NCBI RefSeq assembly: GCF_032854445.1
Contig: NC_088307.1
Span: 21,652,017-21,716,016, forward strand
Length of the DNA stretch: 64,000 bases
Source: Liolophura sinensis
Lineage: Eukaryota > Mollusca > Polyplacophora > Chitonida > Chitonidae
Direction: 5' to 3'
Part shown: piece after piece, positions 48,116-61,159 of the stretch
How the letters are laid out: every line of letters starts with the position of its first letter
Position numbering within the stretch: the stretch's first letter is position 1
Made by a program: the position numbers and the translations under genes
The notes under the pieces: generated by a model
Told to the model about the DNA's origin: nothing
Seen by the model: only the letters and a program-made list of their open reading frames with translations
Database searches by the model: none

Positions 48116-48814
48116 CACTAAGCGAAAACCACTGTTCGTTGGCAAGTTACTGACGCACTTCTCCACGTGTGACGTACATATATATATACAGCACGTCATA
48201 ATTGTTAGAAGACACGTAGTCCTGAACGAACGTGAGTATAAATGTACATCTGGGTTAACTTGATGCTCTTTGAGCCCTTTGAAGTCCTGATTTAAGGATG
48301 AAAGAAGTTTTGACACAGAACACAAATTGATGAAAAGATATTTTTGGACAGGACTTTATAGCTAAAACAATAACTGTGTCCTTTGTTTACTAAAAATATT
48401 TTGAGACACTGATGAAATAGTGAAAGCTGTGCAGATGATCCTCATATTATGTTTTTATTTAATTCGATAAATGGATAATGTAAAACATCAATAAAATTCT
48501 TACATAATACAAGAAACTTAATAAGTAATGAATGCATACATCCGCTTGTGGGATGACAGATTTCAGTTTCTGGTGAGTGGGCGATTGGCAGCTGAGGTGG
48601 ACATCGATTACAGTCTAATACTTTTCAGCGATGTGGCGAACCACCTCCTTTTACCAAATGTATGCACCCACTTGGCTCATGACCCAGTTTTCAATTTGCG
48701 GTCATCCGATTGATTGACAGCTAGGGCAGACATAAAACGCCCCAGTGCACATTAATGCTACTGTAAATCTTATACATCAAACCCAGACAAAACCACAGGT
48801 AAATCAAATAATAT
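48116..48814. other. no gene recognised
   Basis: Region downstream of the TLR pseudogene. Only short, non-conserved ORFs. Confidence 0.5.
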
Positions 48815-49884
48815 TCATTGTTCAGTTAGTTTGAGGGCACGTTTGAGGTGCCGCCAGAAAATGATTTGTCCTTCCGTATCAGGACTCCATTTTAAAAGAA
48901 AGGGATTTTGTGCCAGAGGTTTCTCAGCGCCCTCGGCATCTGACGAACTTGGATATCCTCCATCAGTAAACACAATATGATGACTTCTTTTACTTCTTCC
49001 AGACATTTCATGCCACAGTACTCGATTTCCAGGCGACCGTATTGGGATTCGAGAAAACAGGGGTTGATGATCAGCAAAATTTTCCGACTCTCTTTCGTTT
49101 TGTACAGGATTTTTTCATGAATGGGTTTGCCAGGAATGAAATCTCTGTCATGAACACACAGCCATACAGGATCGTTCACCAGTTCCAATGTTTGGACACA
49201 GCTGTCTGATGACCCATTCGTAGTCGTCGTACATGTTTTTAGGTGACATAGGCTGAGTATAGAGCCAGTATTTGAGGTTTAATCGATAACGATACACTCC
49301 TGTGAAAAGCAAAATCAAGACAGTTCTAGTAAGAATGGCGAACACTGATATCATCAGATAAGTTTGGCTAGCGCATTTCACTTCAACGTTGGCTAACTGT
49401 AGCTGAAAGTCTGACAGAAACACCCAGGTCCTGTTGGGCACAAGGCAGTTTTATTTGTATGCATTTTCCAAGTGGGCCTTTCTTTGAAAATGCCATGGAG
49501 TAAATAAAACCGTTTCACAAGTGCATTGTAATAGATTTCGGTTCAACACTTGAAAAGGTTGCCAACTGTCAGCTTGCAATACTTGGTTGTTTAATTGTTT
49601 CATTTCTTCAGGTTTGAAATGGGTAAAGCCATTAAATTTAAAATCAAAGGTGTGAAGTTTACTAAGACGTAAACTTGAACGAGTTATACGCTGTAATTAG
49701 TTGTGGCCATATTCACTGCTTGCGGTTTCTTATTTTGTGCAAAAAAACTTGGGTGTAGATCTGTGAACTCGGTTTTGGACATGTCGATTTCTCGTAAGTC
49801 ATGTAGATTGGTAAAAACTGGAGTCAGGAACTTTACTGTTGCATTCTTGTTCAGACAGTTGGATAATTTTAGAGAATTTCAATC
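48815..49884 (-). pseudogene. Toll-like receptor pseudogene: LRR end, LRRCT, TM, TIR
   Basis: From right to left on the minus strand: LRR steps (FTNLHDLREIDMSKTEFTDL), then LSKLHTFDFKFNGFTHFKPE, the LRRCT with CTCETV...C..P and VKCAS, a TM segment (LMISVFAILTRTVLILLFTG) with a following basic YRYRLNLKYW, then the TIR domain with box 2 (LCVHDRDFIPG), CFLESQY and box 3 (FW). Lesions: frameshift near 49,708, TAA at 49,451-49,453, loss of most of box 1 (MYD runs straight into DYEWV, about eight residues missing), frameshift near 49,175 and frameshift near 48,903. The final stop is at 48,815. Upstream LRRs are absent: the 99-bp satellite starts at 49,885. Confidence 0.88.
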
Positions 49885-52800
49885 ATGAGTAGGTCAGAAT
49901 GTACTTTACTGTATGGCAATGGACAGTCTAAAGTGAGGCTTTGGGGAGACTTTTATGTTGATTTGTGAGGAGAATTTCAAAAGATGAATGGGTCAGAAAG
50001 TACTTTACTGTATGGCAATGGACAGTCTAAAGTGAGGCTTTGAGGAGACTCCTATGTTGATTTGTGAGGAGAATTTCAAAAGATGAATGGGTCAGAATGT
50101 ACTTTACTGTATGGCAATGGACAGTCTACAGTGAGGCTTTGGGGAGACTTTTATGTTGATTTGTGAGGAGAGTTCAAAAGATGGATGGGTCAGAAAGTAC
50201 TTTACTGTATGGCAATGGGCAGTCTACAGTGAGACCTTGGGGAGACTTTTATGTTGATTTGTGAGGAGAATTTCAAAAGATGAATGGGTCAGAAAGTATT
50301 TTACGCTTTGGCAATGGACAGTCTAAAGTGAGGCTTTGGGGAGACTTTTATGTTGATTTGTGAGGAGAATTTCAAAAGATGAATGGGTCAGAAAGTATTT
50401 TACGCTTTGGCAATGGGCAGTCTAAAGTGAGGCTTTGGGGAGACTTTTGTGTTGATTTGTGAGGAGAATTTCAAAAGATGAATGGGTCAGAAAGTACTTT
50501 ACGCTTTGGCAATGGACAGTCTACAGTGAGGCTTTGGGGAGACTTTTATGTTGATTTGTGAGGAGAATTTCAAAAGATAAATGGGTCAGAAAGTATTTTA
50601 CGCTTTGGCAATGGACAGTCTACAGTGAGGCATTGGGGAGGCTTTTATGTTGATTTGTGAGGAGAATTTCAAAAGATGAATGGGTCAGAAAGTATTTTAC
50701 GCTTTGGCAAAGGAAGGTCTACAGTGAGGCTTTGGGGAGACTCCTATGTTGATTTGTGAGGAGAATTTCAAAAGATGAATGGGTCAGAAAGTATTTTACG
50801 CTTTGGCAATGGACAGTCTACAGTGAGACTTTGGGGAGACTTTTGTGTTGATTTGTGAGGAGAATTTCAAAAGATGAATGGGTCAGAAAGTATTTTACGC
50901 TTTGGCAATGGACAGTCTACAGTGAGGCTTTGGGGAGACTTTTTTGCTGATTTGTGAGGAAAATTTCAAAAGATGAATGGGTCAGAAAGTATTTTACGCT
51001 TTGGCAATGGACAGTCTACAGTGAGATTTTGGGGAGGCTTTTTTGCTGATTTGTGAGGAGAATTTCAAAAGATGAATGGGTCAGAATGTACTTTACGCTT
51101 TGGCAATGGACAGTCTAAAGTGAGTCTTTGGGGAGACTCCTATGTTGATTTGTGAGGAGAATTTCAAAAGATGAATGGGTCAGAAAGTACTTTACTGTAT
51201 GGCAATGGGCAGTCTACAGTGAGGTTTTGGGAGGCTTTTATGTTGATTTGTGAGGAGAATTTCAAAAGATGAATGGGTCAGAAAGTACTTTACTGTATGG
51301 CAATGGACAGTCTACAGTGATGCTTTGGGGAGACTTTTATGTTGATTTGTGAGGAGAATTTCAAAAGATGAATGGGTCAGAATGTACTTTACTGTATGGC
51401 AATGGACAGTCTACAGTGAGACTTTGGGAGACTTTTATGTTGATTTGTGAGGAGAATTTCAAAAGATGAATGGGCCAGAAAGTACTTTACTGTATGGCAA
51501 TGGGCAGTCTACAGTGAGGTTTTGGGAGGCTTTTATGTTGATTTGTGAGGAGAATTTCAAAAGATGAATGGGTCAGAAAGTACTTTACTGTATGGCAATG
51601 GAAAGTCTACAGTGAGACTGTGGGGAGACTTTTATGTTGATTTGTTAGGAGAATTTCAAAAGATGAATGGGCCAGAAAGTACTTTACTGTATGGCAATGG
51701 GCAGTCTACAGTAAGGTTTTGGGAGGCTTTTATGTTGATTTGTGAGGAGAATTTCAAAAGATGAATGGGCCAGAAAGTACTTTACTGTATGGCAATGGAC
51801 AGTCTACAGTGAGACTTTGGGAGACTCTTATGTTGATTTGTGAGGAGAATTTCAAAAGATGAATGGGCCAGAAAGTACTTTACTGTATGGCAATGGGCAG
51901 TCTACAGTGAGGTTTTGGGAGGCTTTTATGTTGATTTGTGAGGAGAATTTCAAAAGATGAATGGGCCAGAAAGTACTTTACTGTATGGCAATGGACAGTC
52001 TACAATGAGGCTTTGGGGAGACTTTTATGTTGATTTGTGAGGAGAATTTCAAAAGATGAATGGGCCAGAAAGTACTTTACTGTATGGCAATGGGCAGTCT
52101 ACAGTGAGACTTTGGGGAGACTTTTATGTTGATTTGTGAGGAGAATTTCAAAAGACGAATGGGCCAGAAAGTACTTTACTGTATGGCAATGGACAGTCTA
52201 CAGTGAGACTTTGGGGAGACTTTTATGTTGATTTGTGAGGAGAATTTCAAAAGATGAATGGGCCAGAAAGTACTTTACTGTATGGCAATGGACAGTCTAC
52301 AGTGAGGCTTTGGGGAGACTTTTATGTTGATTTGTGAGGAGAATTTCAAAAGATGAATGGGTCAGAATGTACTTTACTGTATGGCAATGGGCAGTCTACA
52401 GTGAGACTTTGGGGAGACTTTTATGTTGATTTGTGAGGAGAATTTCAAAAGATGAATGGGTCAGAAAGTACTTTACTGTATGGCAATGGACAGTCTACAG
52501 TGAGGCTTTGGGGAGACTTTTATGTTGATTTGTGAGGAGAATTTCAACAGATGAATGGGCCAGAAAGTACTTTACTGTATGGCAATGGACAGTCTACAGT
52601 GAGGCTTTGGGGAGACTTTTATGTTGATTTGTGAGGAGAATTTCAAAAGATGAATGGGTCAGAAAGTACTTTACTGTATGGCAATGGACAGTCTACAGTG
52701 AGGCTTTGGGGAGACTTTTATGTTGATTTGTGAGGAGAATTTCAAAAGATGAATGTACTTTACTGTATGGCAATGGGCAGTCTACAGTGGTGCTTTGGGG

Positions 52801-54497
52801 AGACCTTTATGTTGATTTGTGAGGAGAGTTCAAAAGATGGATGGGTCAGAAAGTACTTTACTGTATGGCAATGGGCAGTCTACAGTGAGACCTTGGGGAG
52901 ACTTTTATGTTGATTTGTGATAAGAATTTGAAAATATGAATGGGTCAGAAAGTACTTTACTGTATGGCAATGGACAGTCTACAGTGAGGCTTTGGGGAGA
53001 CTTTTATGTTGATTTGTGAGGAGAATTTCAAAAGATGAATGGGCCAGAAAGTACTTTACTGTATGGCAATGGACAGTCTACAGTGAGGTTTTGGGAGGCT
53101 TTTATGTTGATTTGTGAGGAGAATTTCAAAAGATGAATGGGCCAGAAAGTACTTTACTGTATGGCAATGGGCAGTCTACAGTGAGGTTTTGGGAGGCTTT
53201 TATGTTGATTTGTGAGGAGAATTTCAAAAGAGGAATGGGCCAGAAAGTACTTTACTGTATGGCAATGGACAGTCTACAATGAGGCTTTGGGGAGACTTTT
53301 ATGTTGATTTGTGAGGAGAATTTCAAAAGATGAATGGGCCAGAAAGTACTTTACTGTATGGCAATGGGCAGTCTACAGTGAGACTTTGGGGAGACTTTTA
53401 TGTTGATTTGTGAGGAGAATTTCAAAAGACGAATGGGCCAGAAAGTACTTTACTGTATGGCAATGGACAGTCTACAGTGAGACTTTGGGGAGACTTTTAT
53501 GTTGATTTGTGAGGAGAATTTCAAAAGATGAATGGGCCAGAAAGTACTTTACTGTATGGCAATGGACAGTCTACAGTGAGGCTTTGGGGAGACTTTTATG
53601 TTGATTTGTGAGGAGAATTTCAAAAGATGAATGGGTCAGAATGTACTTTACTGTATGGCAATGGGCAGTCTACAGTGAGACTTTGGGGAGACTTTTATGT
53701 TGATTTGTGAGGAGAATTTCAACAGATGAATGGGTCAGAAAGTACTTTACTGTATGGCAATGGACAGTCTACAGTGAGGCTTTGGGGAGACTTTTATGTT
53801 GATTTGTGAGGAGAATTTCAACAGATGAATGGGCCAGAAAGTACTTTACTGTATGGCAATGGACAGTCTACAGTGAGGCTTTGGGGAGACTTTTATGTTG
53901 ATTTGTGAGGAGAATTTCAAAAGATGAATGGGTCAGAAAGTACTTTACTGTATGGCAATGGACAGTCTACAGTGAGGCTTTGGGGAGACTTTTATGTTGA
54001 TTTGTGAGGAGAATTTCAAAAGATGAATGTACTTTACTGTATGGCAATGGGCAGTCTACAGTGGTGCTTTGGGGAGACCTTTATGTTGATTTGTGAGGAG
54101 AGTTCAAAAGATGGATGGGTCAGAAAGTACTTTACTGTATGGCAATGGGCAGTCTACAGTGAGACCTTGGGGAGACTTTTATGTTGATTTGTGATAAGAA
54201 TTTGAAAATATGAATGGGTCAGAAAGTACTTTACTGTATGGCAATGGACAGTCTACAGTGAGGCTTTGGGGAGACTTTTATGTTGATTTGTGAGGAGAAT
54301 TTCAAAAGATGAATGGGCCAGAAAGTACTTTACTGTATGGCAATGGACAGTCTACAGTGAGGTTTTGGGAGGCTTTTATGTTGATTTGTGAGGAGAATTT
54401 CAAAAGATGAATGGGCCACAAAGTACTTTACTGTATGGCAATGGACAGTCTACAGTGATGCTTTGGGGAGACTTTTATGTTGATTTGTGAGGAGAAT
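49885..54497. repeat. ~99-bp satellite array, about 47 units
   Basis: Unit starts ATGAATGGGTCAGAAAGTAC and contains GGCAATGGACAGTCTACAGT; later units are often 97-98 bases because of GGGGAG/GGGAG variation. The first part contains CGCTTTGGCAATGG variants (about 50,290-51,110), the rest CTGTATGGCAATGG. A block with rare variants (TGGTGCTTTGGGGAGACC, GTGATAAGAATTTG) at 52,748-52,940 recurs at 54,022-54,215, a 1274-base (13-unit) higher-order duplication. A plus frame has one TGA per unit, so it is not a protein array except where TGA became TTA near 51,645. Confidence 0.97.
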
Positions 54498-54761
54498 TCT
54501 ATTATTTAAAAAACGTTGTCATTATTTATTACCATACCAATGAAAATGCTTAAGTGACACATGATTCAAATGCATCATAATACCTTGAATGCGTTAAATG
54601 CGCTCCAATGGATATAATTAAATAGGTAATTTAAAGATATAATGAATGGCATTTGATGTATGTTCTACCTGTAAGCGTAAATCATTACCTGATTAACGCG
54701 GCCAGTTCACCACAAACCATTAACCCCTAAACAATACCCAGTTGGCAATAAACGTCATTTG
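54498..54761. other. no feature recognised
   Basis: AT-rich sequence between the satellite and a SINE tail. No LRR coding sequence continues here, so the missing 5' part of the TLR gene is not on this side. Confidence 0.5.
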
Positions 54762-54912
54762 GCCGTACGTGGAAAGGTCTGCCATCAACCTCTTAATCGT
54801 TGTGAATTTCCCCCCGGACTCTCTGGTTTCCTACCATTATCATGCTGGCCGCTGTCATATAAGTGAAATATTCTTGAGTACGACATAAAACATAAATCAG
54901 TTAAATAAATAA
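54762..54912 (+). mobile_element. 5'-truncated SINE (family A)
   Basis: Begins in the central domain (GGCCGTACGTGGAAAGGTCT) and runs through GTGAAATATTCTTGAGTACG to an AAAT tail. The head is missing. Confidence 0.85.
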
Positions 54913-56950
54913 TTTTTTTCCATAAACACCATTTCCGTTACTTTACTTTTACCGGTATTTGGGCTACATCGGCGTTTGTTCGTCTATAGCCGAGGTATTT
55001 ACTAAAGTAATGTCAATTACCCCAAAGAAAGCCAAATTGTGTCAAAGTATTCCAACAAAGAACTGACTTTTACCTAACCTATTCATTTGTTGTTTAAAAA
55101 ATGGAAAATTTTTGACCGTTTTTAACGCCTTATTGATGAATTTTTCACTCATGAATTATGGGTGGATGTAACTGCTGAACCCGGACAAAGTACTCATCCG
55201 TTTGGCAATTTACACTGGCTAACTTATGAAGTATGCCATATGCCATATTGATGTAGCCTCAAATAAACGTCATGTAAGACTGCACGACAAAGCACCAACC
55301 CTATATTCACGCAAAACCATAATATGAGGTATTCGTGTTATCTAAGTGAACGATCAATGCCTTTCCGGATGTTAGCCATCTTACCCTCCAGAATGCCTAT
55401 CACTTCACAGTTCAAATGAGATCTTCAAGGGGCCATTCTGGAGGTTTTTGGCGAAGCATTCATATTTGCTAATGAAGTCAAATTTTCTTTAATATTCGGG
55501 TGATATTTTGTGAAAAAAGTAATTATTTACGCTAATCTAATATATTACCAAAACTTCTATTGGATTTGCGCTGATGGATAGGGGCTTTTTTTCTTTTGTT
55601 TTTTGCCGACATAAATGAGAGCATGGAAATTCCCGGCCTGATCAATCGTCAGTTTTTAAGATTTACACTTATGAAAAATGTTATTTTTTGGCTAGGTGAA
55701 TTTAAATTTGACACTTTGAATCACAAATTAAGAAATCTTTGCCGTTGTGGCGCATTAGACGCATACAGCCGAAGAAGAGTTTGTCAAAATTAAGGGCTGT
55801 TATACCACAGGACACCCCTGACAACACCTGTGGCAGAGGGAAACCATGCAAGATACAGATCGTTAATTAACACGCCATGTTTACAGATTAGTATACAATT
55901 TAATGTTGCGTATTCATTATATGTTTAAGTGTATTAATACTTAAAACTTTTTTCTGTATTCACTTATATGACTTTGCTAGCAAACCTCCCACTTAGGCTC
56001 GGAGCTACTAGTTCGCAAGGGCCTCCTTGACACGAGAAAAGAAAGCTAATAAATTAATTAGTATTTAAATTGTTTGAGATTTCTATTTGATCTAAAATGT
56101 ACCGTGATGGCGGCGTTCTGGGCTGAATCATTAACGTCATCTTAATATTTGATCTTTTTCCGGAGCTGAGGTCGCGACCTTGTCGCCATTAACGTGGATT
56201 TGCACCGTACAAATTCACAACGCCTGCTGTCGGACGAAAATCACATTCAAAAGCAGTAAACAAATTTTCTTTTAGCAGTGACTAAATCTATGAATCCGAT
56301 TCCGGATTCGCTGGCCTGGTTTTACGATTGGATTAGCCGTGCTACAGATTTGTTTGTCGCATCCCTGGAGAAGGCCAATGGTGGGTTAATTGTCAAGGTA
56401 AAGAAAACAGACAATAGACGGCTGTACTAACTTCGTTTGCATACACACTAACACACCCACGTGAAGTAAGGAATACAGCTCAAGAATTTGTAAGAATTCT
56501 GACAGAAGTCACGGCTTTGGGCAGCCTTTCAAGGCAATTACGCCATTTTTTCTTCTAAAAATAACCAAGAATCTGGTTTGCTCATTGTCTGTGGCGTGAA
56601 AAAGCGAGACTCGCTGTTTTACATAACTAACTTGATGGGTTTCTTTAGCACGGCTTCAGTTTCTAGGCGCCAGCTTTATATTTTTTTTATTTCTACAATG
56701 CTTGTTCACACGTTTAGTTCAAGTACTTAGTATACGTGTATGTTTCCGAACCAAGTGTTTGACATATACCTGTAATGTTATCATCTTCCCCGGTGAGAAT
56801 TGATCATTTGTATAAAACGCTTTCTTGGTAACCAAAGTTTCTGACCAACGAGATCGTGAGTTCAAATCCAGCCCTTTACGTGTTCACCTTCTGGTTGAAG
56901 TCGTGCGCTTTTCCGTGGGATTACTTCGTAAGTATTCCTCACCACTCCCG
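54913..56950. other. no gene recognised
   Basis: Only short ORFs. Around 56,830-56,885 a GTGAGTTCAAATCCAGCCC motif resembles the B box of the family-A SINE, but no full element can be followed. Confidence 0.45.
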
Positions 56951-56954
56951 AACT

Positions 56955-57493
56955 CTTTCTCATTCACTAAACGGTGTATTGGTGATATGTTGGATTTAAA
57001 CAATCCGTTTACAGCAAAGGCTATGAAAGATAATTATCCACCTTTATTTTGGATTTAAAGGAAACCACAGACTCTCCAAGTGAATCACCTTATCGGTACC
57101 TATATTTGTACAAACACCAAAACGGTTTCCTCTCTCGCAGACTTTACGGCAAGCGGGATAGTTTCAAATTTCACATTGTAAATTATCCTTACTTGGACAG
57201 CAATATATTGAAGAGTCTTGCATATGGCGTGTACATATCTCGCCCTGTAGCATTTGTTAGATCCTACGTGTTGTGACGATTTCAATCAACGTCACAAGTT
57301 ATTGCTGCAAAAACCAGTGTGTCGAGTTCATTCCATCAAACGTCTTTCCTCCAAGTTTCTTATGTTTTACAATGAGTATAATTCTCTTGTAAGTAATTAT
57401 GAACAGAGCATCCAGAATCTCTGGAGCTCTGCTTCACTATTGTGCCTAATTCCACTTAATCTTGGTGTAGGGAATGTGTATTCATCGTGTTGA
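56955..57493 (+). pseudogene. reverse-transcriptase fragment, copy 2
   Basis: Same region as 46,071-46,373 but longer: FSFTKRCIGDMLDLNNP, a frameshift near 57,045, then LDLKETTDS, LYGKRDSFKFHIVNYPYLDS, YGVYIS and VAFVRSY, a second frameshift near 57,265, then DDFNQRHKLLLQK and YNEYNSLVSNYE, as expected for the family downstream of the palm. The YxDD box reads C-I-G-D. It lacks the MITE of copy 1. Confidence 0.65.
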
Positions 57494-57666
57494 AATAGAT
57501 CGCCACTTTGGATATACGAACAATTGCAATCAAAGCGCAACTGAGATACATATTCAACTGATATTCTAGCATGGCACACGTTTTGAATACTGATTTCACT
57601 CATTCGCCTAGAACATACCTTGCCTCTTTCCAACATTACTGAAAACTGTTGACAGCTTCTCTTTGC

Positions 57667-57752
57667 ATAGATTTGGTTAGCGTGCTGGCGCGACGCACCG
57701 ACCGAGGAGCCTCCCACCAATACGAGCGCTGTGTGTTCAGATCCAGCTCATG
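57667..57752 (+). mobile_element. SINE head fragment (family A)
   Basis: GGTTAGCGTGCTGGCGC..., CACCAATACGAGCGCTGTG and a degenerate B box (GTGTTCAGATCC). It joins the RT remnant directly; the body and tail are missing. Confidence 0.6.
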
Positions 57753-58393
57753 CAGGAGTATATACAGAGTATATACGGATTATTGAGTGAATTACTATAC
57801 ACTAATCAATCAATTTTACGTGTTTATCACTTTTTCTTCTGTTTGCAGTTGCACATCTGATATGGTTTCAATCACAGTCTCTAACACCAGATTTGCGATA
57901 TCCCTTTGTTGCGACTCTTCATTAAACCTTGGGTAACGATAGGCGGTAAATACAGCACTGGCTGATTCTACATATCTAATAAACTTCAGTTAACTTCACT
58001 GATCAGTTTTTAATATAATTATGCTTAAGTCATGCGTCAGGGAGCGTGCAGTTCTCTACCACTTAAGCATTTACCTGAACAGTTAGGATAACATCCTAAC
58101 TGACGACAGACCGTATTTCTCCTGGTATGTGCCATTTGTCAGATTTTTGTTCAGCTTTTACTCACTCCTGTTAGTATTTTTATTATGTTCTAAGCGGTCT
58201 TGCATAAATTTTGATTGGGATGGTAAAAAATTGAGTACCGCAAATGCGAAACTTTGTCATTCCTTTCAAATGCTGACAGCCTTTCTCAGAACAATCCGGC
58301 ATTGTATACTCAATGCTAATGAGTTCCAATGCCTTCTTAAGTCTACGGCTTTCAACAGCTATCCCTCAGATCGATGGCATCGTGGAAGAATGT
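57753..58393. other. no gene recognised
   Basis: 58,010-58,130 vaguely resembles 63,840-63,960. Short ORFs only. Confidence 0.4.
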
Positions 58394-58406
58394 AACTGTT
58401 CAGAGA

Positions 58407-58743
58407 GTGAGTGAGGGTTAAACGTCGTACTTAACAATTTTTCAGTTATATGACGACGAAGGAGTCCTTACAGTGTGTGCAATGTGCCTCCTTGTTGCAG
58501 GGTGGATTTCCACCGCTGTTTTATCTAGTGCTGCTTCACTGAGACGACTTACCGAGGGCAAGTAAGCCGCCCCGCCTCAGTCATTAGACTGATACAGTCG
58601 TTGCACTATCCCTTTCATGCTGAACCCCAAGAGAGGAAGTTATAACTTTCTCTTTTAAAGTCTTAGGCATGACTCGATCCAGGATTGACCCTGGATCTAC
58701 CGTTCCCAAAGCGGACCCTCTACTGTGCTAGCGGGGCCGGTTC
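58407..58743 (-). mobile_element. complete SINE (family B), tRNA-derived
   Basis: On the minus strand it starts GGCCCCGCTAGCACAGTAGA (A-box-like), has GGGTCAATCCTGGATCGAG (B-box-like), an AGAAAG..CTTTCTCT hairpin region and a CTCACTCACTC tail. Perfect 13-bp flanking repeats AACTGTTCAGAGA (58,394-58,406 and 58,744-58,756). It is the reference copy for fragments at 41, 10,902, 20,782, 29,836 and 41,290. Confidence 0.93.
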
Positions 58744-58756
58744 AACTGTTCAGAGA

Positions 58757-61159
58757 CAACAACCTGATAAAGTACAAGAAGGAAATATGTCCTGTGCTCC
58801 TAATAAGTCAAAAACCTTAAAACCGATTTTACAGCTGATATTTTGTGACCATATTTCATATATGAATATATGATGATCATTGCGTCACATCTGGCTCCAT
58901 TTATCTACTTATTTATATTTTTGTCCGTTAATGTATCAGCCCCAAAACATGGCAGTCTCCCATTAGTGAGGCATTCGTAGAAGAAATTGGAGCCACTGGA
59001 ACACACCCGTTTGGCATGAAGGCGACGGCTTGACAACAAAGCATTCCACTTAGAAGTCTATATCTCCGTCAAAGCTTGAACACCAAAACGGCCATGGCCT
59101 ACCTTACAAAAGTGACGCACATATAAGGCGAGAAAAAATATAAAGTAAAGGAGAACTTCGTACAAAAGATTGCAAACATTAATTCTATTTTAGGAGAAAG
59201 TGCCACTCAATAAACCATTTCAAAAATGACGAAATGGAGGCCCAACATTGTATTCTAATATAGCTGGGACTACATTAGTTAGCCAGGAAGTAATTATTGC
59301 AATCTGTTTCCGACTGTACAATAAAGCCTAATCGATCTTCTAGATGCATATGATGCAGTTTCCTACTCTTAAACCATTGTACTATTTAGATCGAATATGA
59401 GTTACGTAACAACGTCATTAATAATACAACGGGGTTCCAGCGTGACACTATTGTGACTGGAAGTTAAGGGGTATACTCTCCCTAACTATGGAAATCTGAT
59501 GATGACATCTCATTCCGAGACATGCAATTCACGCTGGAAGTTCAGAAACCCTAGCTGAGGGCATCCGGCTACCTTAACTATTTGTATAATATCACTTGCC
59601 ATCGTGAACATCGGTTGTTGCTTAACTCTGTACTCCAAAATTTTCAGTATCAGGGTTGCTCGGACAATGTTACATTTGTTTGAAACACCTTGTCGTCCTC
59701 CAGTATAGCGTGTAAGTGTAATCCACCCCAGGGTAAGTACGTGAATATGGTTAAAATAAACGAAGGTAAACGAAGGATCAAAGAAACCCATGGTGTTGGA
59801 TGCTTTGTGGACAAGCAATATCTACTCAGGATAATTTGTAGAAGGTTGCACAGGAAAGGCTACTTTCAGCATAGTATATTTTGATGGACAGTTACAAGGT
59901 CAGAATCATTGACTGGGCAGAAATCATTGTGGACGGTTATATATGTTATACATACAGACAATAAGCTTTGTGCACGGTGTGGATTTGGAATTGGGCTTTT
60001 TAGAACTTGGATTCTAGGAAAGACATCTGGAAGGTTTTGGGAGTCATTTGCCAAAAAAAAATGCGTATAAAGCTATTTTATTGCAGACCGCTAAGAGGCC
60101 ATATCGAATAACAATAATGGCATGTTTTCATCTTCAGATAAGTATAAAAGTTGAAATATGGCAAGTGCAGTTCGAAACGCACCTGCCAGTGAAATAACAC
60201 TCTGCAGCCAGGTTGTTAAGTTATTTCCATAATCATAATCACAGTCTATAAATAAGGTATAATCTCATTTATACATGTGGTGCATCCTGACTTCCATAAG
60301 GTCATCAAAATTTTCCAACGTTTATAAGTTTTGAAATGTCAGTCTTAATAAGGCCATACCGGAGATTTTTGGTGCAAACACAATAGAATGGTTTGCTATT
60401 ATTTTGGAATACCCCAAAATAATTACCTTACGCGAAATGTCAGTCTCGTCATTGCGTGTGCAACCGTCTAAAATTGATAATAAAGTTCTTAAAATTGATA
60501 ACTTTTTTAGATTTTAGAATCATTCAACATCATAAACAACATGAGCCTAATGTTTACCGAAAGGTAATAATTTCAACTATTCTTGGTAAATATAGAAAAT
60601 TTGATTTCATTTGTCATATTGGACGTTTTGCCCCAAATCCCCAGTAGAGCGTCTTTAACCCTCTAACCTTAAACATGTCGATGATTTTTCTATCCATTTT
60701 TCTTCCTTCTTATGCCAGCTTATTCTTAATTGCAATTTTTTTTCAGTGATATTAGACCGATATTACCCGCTACTCGACACCCAAACAAGACTTTAGAGCA
60801 CTGATAAAGGTACCTTTGATCACTAAGGTCACGTTGGGAGAGGATGTAAATGAGAGTACAGGTAAAATACGCCGACAATAAACCCCATAAACAGATAATA
60901 AAATACAAATACTGTCGCAGCTGGATTACTTAGCGGCACTCACATTCACTTCGGTATGTGAAAGAAAAAACATTCAAGAGATTCTTTGGACAACAAACGC
61001 TATTAGGATCGCCTGAAGAAACAGATCTAGAAATACTCCGTCTTCACTATTGTTTTCCGTTAATATAACCAAAATATTATGTTACCTATAGCCAGAATGC
61101 ACCTGTGTTTTAATTTAAGCACACGGGCGTGTTATGTTTTATCCACTCTCTCTGGGTCT
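58757..61159. other. no gene recognised
   Basis: AT-rich sequence with only short ORFs, none with recognisable domains or visible duplication in the window. Confidence 0.45.

Noticed and set aside
51564-51764. 66-aa plus-strand ORF inside the satellite
   Set aside because: It arises because one unit has TTA in place of the usual TGA; all neighbouring units carry the stop.
49885-54497. Satellite unit read on the minus strand as an LRR-like motif (FEILLTN..KSLPKASL)
   Set aside because: That frame differs from the frame of the neighbouring TLR LRRs, has a stop in each unit, and the LRR-consistent frame has several stops.
49885-54497. CRISPR array
   Set aside because: Units are contiguous tandem repeats without unique spacers, and the genome is eukaryotic.
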